A stretch of 64,000 bases of DNA from Dipteronia dyeriana (Eukaryota; Streptophyta; Magnoliopsida; Sapindales; Sapindaceae). Shown piece after piece: positions 57,694-64,000 of this stretch (its first letter is position 1; each line of letters starts with the position of its first letter). Below the pieces are notes generated by a model, which saw nothing but the letters and a program-made list of their open reading frames with translations, was not told the DNA's origin and searched no databases. The position numbers and the translations under genes were made by a program. The stretch is taken from the NCBI GenBank assembly GCA_032871835.1, contig CM065295.1, positions 86,049,819 to 86,113,818 of the forward strand. The letters are read 5' to 3'.

Positions 57694-60324
57694 TGTTAAC
57701 GGGAAATTTGTTTAGGATGAGAAATCCCCATTAACGCCCTCGAGACCACTACCGCGAAAGTGGTAGCCGGGGTCGGTACCGTTGATACCTGACCTGATCT
57801 TGTATGAATATGAAAGAGGATGAAAACGTAGGTAGGAGACAAGTCATCCCGCCCGTCGGGCTTCGTGCTTATAAAGTAGATCTGGGGAGCTTGAGGTTCT
57901 CTTGTTGGTGTGAAGGGGTTGATCTTGGTCCTGGTCCTCGGTCGGGGTCGATTCCTTCATGTAATTCCCCGACCTAGATTACAAGTAAGGAGGGGGGCTT
58001 ATCTAGATCCAGTGTCAGAGAGCTCGATTTCTGCGACAGAGATGATACGGGAGAGCTCATCGACTTCCTTCAAGCTGGTCTGGGTGGTTTTTCCTCATCT
58101 TGACGTGCGACTTTGGCGTATAGATGAGAGGATAAGAGCGCTAGGTTCAACAGAGTAGGAATCTAGCTTCGTTTCCTTAGGTCTTCGTTGTTGTTTCCCC
58201 ATCTCATGTAAGAAAGATTAGAGAGCTAGGACCAATGAGGTCGGTTCCTAGCCCTTATACACACATGTGTAACACAGTAGATAATAGGAAATACACAAGT
58301 CTTTTGTAGAGGGATGTGGACTGACCAATGGGGAAAAAACATCACGAATGATCACATGCTGAAAAACCCCAAGGCAGTATCCTGAGGAAAGGGGAATACC
58401 CTTCCTTATGTATATATCAAAGAATGCTCCGGGAAGCTTACAAGAATGGTGAAGTAATACAACGTAGTTGCTCCGGAGAGCTTACAATGGTGGTCGAATG
58501 TAGACTGATACCGGTATATTCTAGGTAAAGGTAACACATACATTGATGATGTCGAGAGATCTTTTTAACGAAGCATGTCTGTCTTCTGTCCTTTATGGAA
58601 GACTGCCTATATGCCTTTTACAGGCATATTTATAAATGGTGACTGCCTTGGCGTGCCCGTCCAGGATTCTTCAATTTTTCTCTCCTTATTGAGTACGATT
58701 CTTCCTTTAATGTAGTTGATCGGATCGTGGCTAATATCTCAAAGCGAATGTGTTTGTTTCCTCTTCGGACTCTTCTTTCCTTGATAAGTGGGATTTTCTG
58801 TTATGGTTGATCCCCAATAATCTGTTGTGGAGGATATCTTGGAGGAAAATGTATTTGTTTCTTCTTTGGACTCTTTCACTAATGATGGTCATTAAAGAGT
58901 TGAATAATCTCTTATTAATGGTGTTGATCATGTCATTAACTGGGTTGACTGCCTCCATTAATACGGTTGACCTCATTAATAGTACTTTAAATGTCATAGA
59001 AGTCAATCCTCTTTTCCTACGTTGCCGAGAGGAGAGCTCTAGTTATGCATGTCACTTTGGAGAGGTACTTCATGGAGGTTACCTGAGGTGACATTTGATG
59101 TTCCTTGAGGGCGGGGTACCCTAGGATCCAGTACACTGGCGGGGTCCCCCGGGAACCTATCGATTGTCACGGAGCTAGATGCTGGTCTTCCTATGGAGAT
59201 TGTGCTAACCATTTTAGAGGAAAAATACCCTATTGGGTTCCAACCTTGTAGTTGGGAGCTTGGTTAAGCTACGCCAAGCTTTATCATGGAGCCTGACCTA
59301 ATTATGCAGGCTTCCTGGCGGGGTAACGGGCTTGGCTAGCAGGCCCTGGTAAGGTGTTCACCATAAACAGGCGACCTTGGCTTGTTTCTGGAAGGGTGGA
59401 GAGGTACGCTCGAGTACTGATCTTGCTAGTTAACCATACCATGATCTACAGTGGATCTTGGCACTTTTGGTGACTACAGGGCTTTACGGACTTCTTCCTT
59501 TTATGCTCGGACAGGTCGAGATTATACCTCGACGAGGCAGGAGTGCCATTGCAAGACAAGATCGACACTTTGAAGGTCTCCTAGTGAAAGTAAAGATAGT
59601 AGCAAGCTCTAGGAGAGTGTCACGAGATACCTTGATGTCGGGGAACCCAGGTCCTTTCACGTCGACCTAGCTTTGGGCTTTATCCTGGTATAAGGAGCTT
59701 GATGAGGTCTCGTTGGGCTTTATTTGGTAATCCTGGACACGTGTGAGATGCTCATATGGTATGGGCGGCCTCACCTTGCTCCTGTAGGATCGCTTGGTAG
59801 CTTGACCTCGGGGACCTTGATACCCCGTCATACAAGCCCGAATTTAGACCTTTACAGAAAGGCTGGGAAGTGAAAAATTCTTCTTTGGTCCCTAGCCAAA
59901 TTTTTCTATTAACATATATAAATAGGGCCAAGCATGACACACAACAGAGATATGAAAAAAGAGAAGGAGAAGAAGGTGAAAAACAGAAGAAGAACGGCAG
60001 ATAGAAGAAAAGAAAAGAAAAGAAGAAGGGAAGGCCTAAATTATGTATTCAGAAAACGGTCGTCTTTGTTTCCATTATTCAACAAGCACAAAGTTGTCAC
60101 CTTCTTAGATCCTAGAGAGACTGCGAGCATATGAGAGAGTAATCTGTATATCAAATCAAGTAATCAATAAAAAAAATCCCATTTGTATCCTTGCAATACC
60201 AGTATCTCGTTTACCTCTAAAACAGGTCAGGTATCAACGATACCGACCCCGGCCACCACTTCCGTGGAAGTGGTCTTGAGGTTGTTAGTAGAATTTCTCA
60301 TCCTGAGTAAATTTTTCGTTAAAA
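57694..60324 (+). mobile_element. 5' LTR of a Tat/Retand-type Ty3/gypsy element (2.6 kb)
   Basis: The LTR starts TGTTAACG and ends CGTTAAAA, followed by CTTTC and the primer-binding site. A TATA box (CATATATAAATAGGGCC, 59913 onwards) and AATAAA-like signal (CAATAAAAAAAATCCC, 60164 onwards) mark the U3/R/U5 order. The first ~103 bp and the last ~105 bp are inverted copies of each other at roughly 85% identity, so one LTR could fold on itself. The 3' LTR lies beyond the window. Confidence 0.75.
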
Positions 60325-60329
60325 CTTTC

Positions 60330-60347
60330 TGGCGCCGTCTGTGGGAA
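60330..60347 (+). other. Primer-binding site of the Ty3/gypsy element
   Basis: TGGCGCCGTCTGTGGGAA, five bases after the LTR end, is the primer-binding sequence typical of plant Tat-lineage Ty3/gypsy elements. Confidence 0.85.
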
Positions 60348-60528
60348 AAGTCTCACACCACCATCTTTATATTCAAAAGTTTGTTATTTTACAAGAATCA
60401 TGAGGCTCTGCTCCTCATAAGGACAACCAGGCGCATCAGGACAACCTTCTGTTGCGTCAACACGAAAGATCTCAAAGAAAGGGAGGAAATCCGGGCTCCA
60501 TAGCCAGGTTCCAGATCAGCCAGCCACT

Positions 60529-62160
60529 GTGCGGGCTCTGGATCCCCATCTGGGAAATCAAGTCGAGCTTGACCAATTAGCGGCGGCCTTAGTAGAAAAC
60601 GTCCTCCTTCGACTGCTCACTGAGGGTATTACTATCCAACAAGCAGACCTTTGCAATCGGGGGGAGTCAAGCAGGCCCGGGGCTAGGCAACCCGCCTTTG
60701 ATCCCCTAGGACCTACTCCTCGGGAACCAGCTCGTAATAGAACGGGACTCCCAACCTCGATCCGGGATAGGTTAGGGCTCATGCCCCCCGTTCCCGAAGC
60801 GCTGCCACGCTACCAACCGAGGCAAATCAAATCCAAGGCAGAAGTCCTTCCCCGAGAGAGGGGAGAGTTTCTCCACCCCATGAATTCAATGAGGGAAGCC
60901 CAAAGTTGGGAAGACGAAAGTCAGCAAAGCCCCCGAGCATACCTCCTTCGAAGAAGGAACCGGGTAGAGGTCGCTAGTTCGTCAGAAGGATCCGATGATG
61001 AGGAAACTGATATCAACTCAAGGAAATCCGAAAGCAAACACCTAAATGACCAGTTGGCAGAGCTTCAGAAGGAGATCCAATTGATGAAGAAGGGAAAGTA
61101 CAAGGAGGACAAGAAAGATCCTCTTAGTGAAATGAATGTTCCCTTCACCAGAAGGATCCGGGAGGCGGAGCTCCCGCCTAAGTTCAAAATTCCAACTGAC
61201 AGATTCTCTGGGACTGAGGATTCCTTGAGCCACTTAGAGAGCTTCGTTCAACAGATGGAGGTCTAGAATATGACCAAGGCCGCTATGTGTCCAATGTTCC
61301 CCACTACACTCACGGATTATGATAAAACCTGGTTTAGAAAACTACCTGCCGGTAGTGTGGATTCATTCACCAAGCTATCAACCGATTTCTGCTCACAATT
61401 CCAGGGAGTTAAACTCTGATTGAAGGACCCAATCCATTTACAGTACGTGATCCAGGAGAGAGGAGAAATCCTCCAGGCTTATGTCGAGCGTTCCCACAAG
61501 GAGATCATTCGGATGAGGGTCTTTACCGAGAAAGAATCCCCCGCCAACTTCAGAAAAAACCTGTGGGCAGGAAAGCTTTTACGGTCTTTTACCGAGAGAC
61601 CTTAGAAAACCTACCAAGAAGCCTATGATCGGGCTATAGAGCAGATTGAGGTCGATGAACAGCTCAAGATCAAGATGGAACACAACGACATGAGAGCCGT
61701 AAAGCAACAAAAAAATGAAGCTCCCAAACCCGAGCAAGCTCAGAAAAGCCAGAACAAACCCCCCAATAAATCAACATACCGTTTCCCCATTTCTCAACCC
61801 AGATTAGAAAGGTATCTAGAAAAATGAACTCATCATCAAGCTTCACCACCTCCCAGGACAGTGGCTCCAATAGCTCACGATAAGAGGGGGTACGATCATT
61901 ACACTCCCTTAAATGCTTCCCGTGAAACAGTCTATCTCACCATTCGGGATAAGGGTTTGCTATAGAAGCCCGCTCCCATGAAAGCCCCGATCAATATGAG
62001 AAATCGTTATAAATATTGTGACTTTCACGAGGACGTGGGACACAACACTTCAGAATGCTACAACCTGCGGAATCAGATTGAGGCTTAGATAAGAGGAGGA
62101 TGTCTGGTGAAATTCTTACAGCAAGTCAGGGAGAACATTCAGACTGGAATGTAAGTACAA
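60529..62160 (+). pseudogene. Ty3/gypsy gag, interrupted by several stops
   Basis: The N-terminal part (to 61266) is basic and acidic coiled sequence ending in the capsid-like KFKIPTDRFSGTEDSLSHLE. In the same frame a TAG at 61264 and further stops near 61419, 61602, 61825, 61963 and 62086 break the rest. Between them lie clear gag blocks: WFRKLPAGSVDSF, EILQAYVERSHKEI and a CDFHEDVGHNTSECYNL motif (about 62015-62070), the zinc-binding pattern of Tat-type gag. No good ATG is seen near the start. Gag would form the particle; this copy cannot be translated whole. Confidence 0.75.
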
Positions 62161-62460
62161 GTCGAGATCTGAGATCATGCCGAGAAAAGAAAGAGGGAGC
62201 AGACGGACCTGATGCAACAAATCCAGATAAAACATACCATCAGTGGGTGGCCTACTCTGGCCGGTACCTCCAACAATTTCAGAAAAAACCATGTGAGGAA
62301 AGTCCCTCTTACGGATGAAGGGCGGGATATTTTTAAGGTCAGCCAGAGACCGACCAGCCCCTCCCAGCGGTCACAGATCATTTTCACCGAAGCAGATGTC
62401 TACAACACCGTGCAGCCGCATGGTGACCCCATGGTGATCACGATATAGATTGCCAACTGC

Positions 62461-62817
62461 ATGGTACACCGTGTGCTCGTCGACACAGGTAGCAGCGTTG
62501 ACGTCATGTTTAAAGATACCTTGGAAAAGCTAAACTTGAAACAGTGGTGTTATAATAGCTGCACTACCCCACTAAATGGGTTCACTGGGGACTCAATCAC
62601 ACCTGTGGGATCAAAAATCCTACTAGTGATCATTGAATCCACACCTCTCCAGCAGAATATCATGACCGACTTCGTGGTGGTGGATACCCCATCGACCCAC
62701 AATGCAATATTAGGGAGACCATTTTTATCATCCTTGAAAAGGGTCTTTTCCATTTACCATAACGTCTTGAAGTTCCCAGTAGAAGACAAGGTGGGGGAAG
62801 TTCGGGGTGATCAGTAA
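62461..62817 (+). pseudogene. Ty3/gypsy aspartic protease
   Basis: The open frame begins MVHRVLVDTGSSVDVMF, with the DTGS active site, and has the NAILGRPFL block ~70 residues later that closes the protease fold. A stop just upstream at 62446 separates it from ITFTEADVYNTVQPHGDPMV, which belongs to the same domain, and it stops at 62815. The protein is a fragment of the element's polyprotein. Confidence 0.8.
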
Positions 62818-63277
62818 ACAGCCAGGAAATTCTACGCAATGTCGGCAAACCCAGCAGCTTTAGCAAAACAACTCGCCCAGGTGACAACTATCTAAGACAG
62901 GGCATCCCCTGCACTAAACCTAGGAGTGTAGGATCAACAGATCACCCTGAAGACTACCTTATAATGCCCGACATGGAGGAACAGAGAAGGGAATGAGCTA
63001 ACGGCCATCAAGGGGATAAGTTAGAAGAGATTCCTGTCCGAGTGGGCGATCCCTAGAACGTCGTCAAAATCGAAGCCACCCTTGAGCCGGGAGTGAAAGA
63101 GGGATTGATCAGGCTCCTCACAGAGTTCAACGACATTTTTTCTTGGAGTCATGTTGAGATGCCAGGGATCCCGATGACATTAGCTGCTCATCGATTGGCA
63201 GTGGATCCGACCTCCAAACCTAATAAATAAAAAAGGTGCCAGTTTAACACCGAAGAAATGTTGCGGTTCAGGAAAAT

Positions 63278-64000
63278 GTGGACAAACTAACCAGGGCAGG
63301 CTTCATTCGAGAAGCACGTTATCCTGAGTGGATCGCCAATGTGGTCATGGTCATAAAGGCAAATGGAAAGTGGCACATATGTGTAGATTACACCGACCTC
63401 AACCGGGCATGCCTGAATGACAGCTTCTCTCTACCAAAAATTGATCAGCTGGTCGATTCTACCTCTGGAAACAAGCTCATGAGATTTATGGACGCATTTT
63501 CAGGGTACAATCAAAGTATGAGGCACCCCGCGGACCAGGAAAAGACCGGTTTCATCACAGCGCAGGTTTGTATTGCTACAAGGTGATGTCTTTCAGGCTC
63601 AAGAACGCTGGAGCTACTTATCAACGGCTAGTTAATCGTTTGTTCAACCTTCATAGAACCTTCATGATCCTAAGGGAGAACCAGATGAGGTTGAACCCTT
63701 CCAAATGCGTCTTTAGGGTAACTACGGGGAAGTTTCTGGGCTTCATGGTCCATGAGAGAGGCATAGAGTCTAACCCGGAAAAGATCATGGCTATCCTGGA
63801 TCTAGAATCCCCTACGTCTCTTAAATAGGTTAAAGCCTTGACCGGACAGGTAACAGCGCTCAATAAGTTCATCTCTCGGTCTACCGATAAGTGTCTACCA
63901 TTTTTCAAAGCCATCAAGCAGGGAAGAAACATGAAATGGGATCAGGAGAGTGAACAAGCTTTTCAAGCCTTGAAAAAATACCTATCAAACCCTTCACTGT
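63278..64000 (+). pseudogene. Ty3/gypsy reverse transcriptase, YVDD segment missing, runs off window
   Basis: The first frame has KLTRAGFIREARYPEWIANV, VDYTDLNRACLNDSFSLPKI and FMDAFSGYNQ, all RT landmarks. A frame change near 63570 joins it to LYCYKVMSFRLKNAGATYQR and LVNRLF. Directly after comes LHRTFMILRENQMRLNPSKC: the ~25 residues that normally carry the catalytic YVDD lie between these blocks and are absent. A stop at 63826 precedes more RT sequence (KALTGQVTALNKFISRS) up to the window edge. The copy is non-functional. Confidence 0.82.

Noticed and set aside
60529..61266. GTG at 60529 as the true gag start
   Set aside because: Plant retroelements start at ATG; the GTG only marks where the open frame begins, and the real start is not visible.

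Overview
The window is nuclear DNA from a flowering plant. It is AT-rich and its genes carry many introns. The families present (NAC, plant-type dihydroxyacetone kinase, P-class PPR, organelle RRM protein, REVEILLE MYB) and the protein similarities suggest a eudicot, probably a rosid; the species cannot be read from the sequence. Five genes look intact: a NAC transcription factor (2300-4932, +), a 20-exon dihydroxyacetone kinase (5913-16065, +), an intronless PPR gene (17751-19787, +), a small plastid or mitochondrial RRM protein (45928-48544, +) and a REVEILLE1/7-type clock-related MYB factor (52695-54474 coding, -). From memory of Arabidopsis chromosome 3, the NAC, kinase and PPR genes seem to lie in the same order there.

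Between the PPR and RRM genes lies about 26 kb of mobile and decayed DNA: a small heat-shock protein pseudogene, a copia-type LTR remnant next to a primer-binding site, a PIF/Harbinger-like element, two blocks of GAGCTTTT-rich minisatellite flanking broken fragments of an ARGONAUTE gene and a DHH phosphoesterase gene, a Mutator-like element with a perfect 9-bp target duplication, a plastid trnL(UAG) fragment, and a PIF-like element whose TA-rich interior is interrupted by a 13-kb endogenous pararetrovirus.

The pararetrovirus (31489-44506) is the most striking object. It is a head-to-head inverted dimer of a Caulimoviridae-type genome: movement protein near the centre, then coiled coil, coat protein, zinc knuckle, protease, RT, RNase H and a long uncharacterised C-terminal extension towards each outer end, with a TATA box and poly(A) signal beyond. 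No integrase is visible. The central junction shows 8-bp microhomology. The arms share some lesions and differ in others, so part of the decay came before the inversion. Both copies are interrupted.

The right end (57694-64000) is a degenerate Ty3/gypsy element of the Tat/Retand type: one 2.6-kb LTR whose two ends are inverted copies of each other, a primer-binding site, a broken gag, a protease and an RT that has lost its YVDD segment. It runs off the window. Several hAT-like MITEs with TAGGG(A/G)TG ends lie in promoters and introns. No CRISPR array, rRNA gene or intact tRNA gene was seen.
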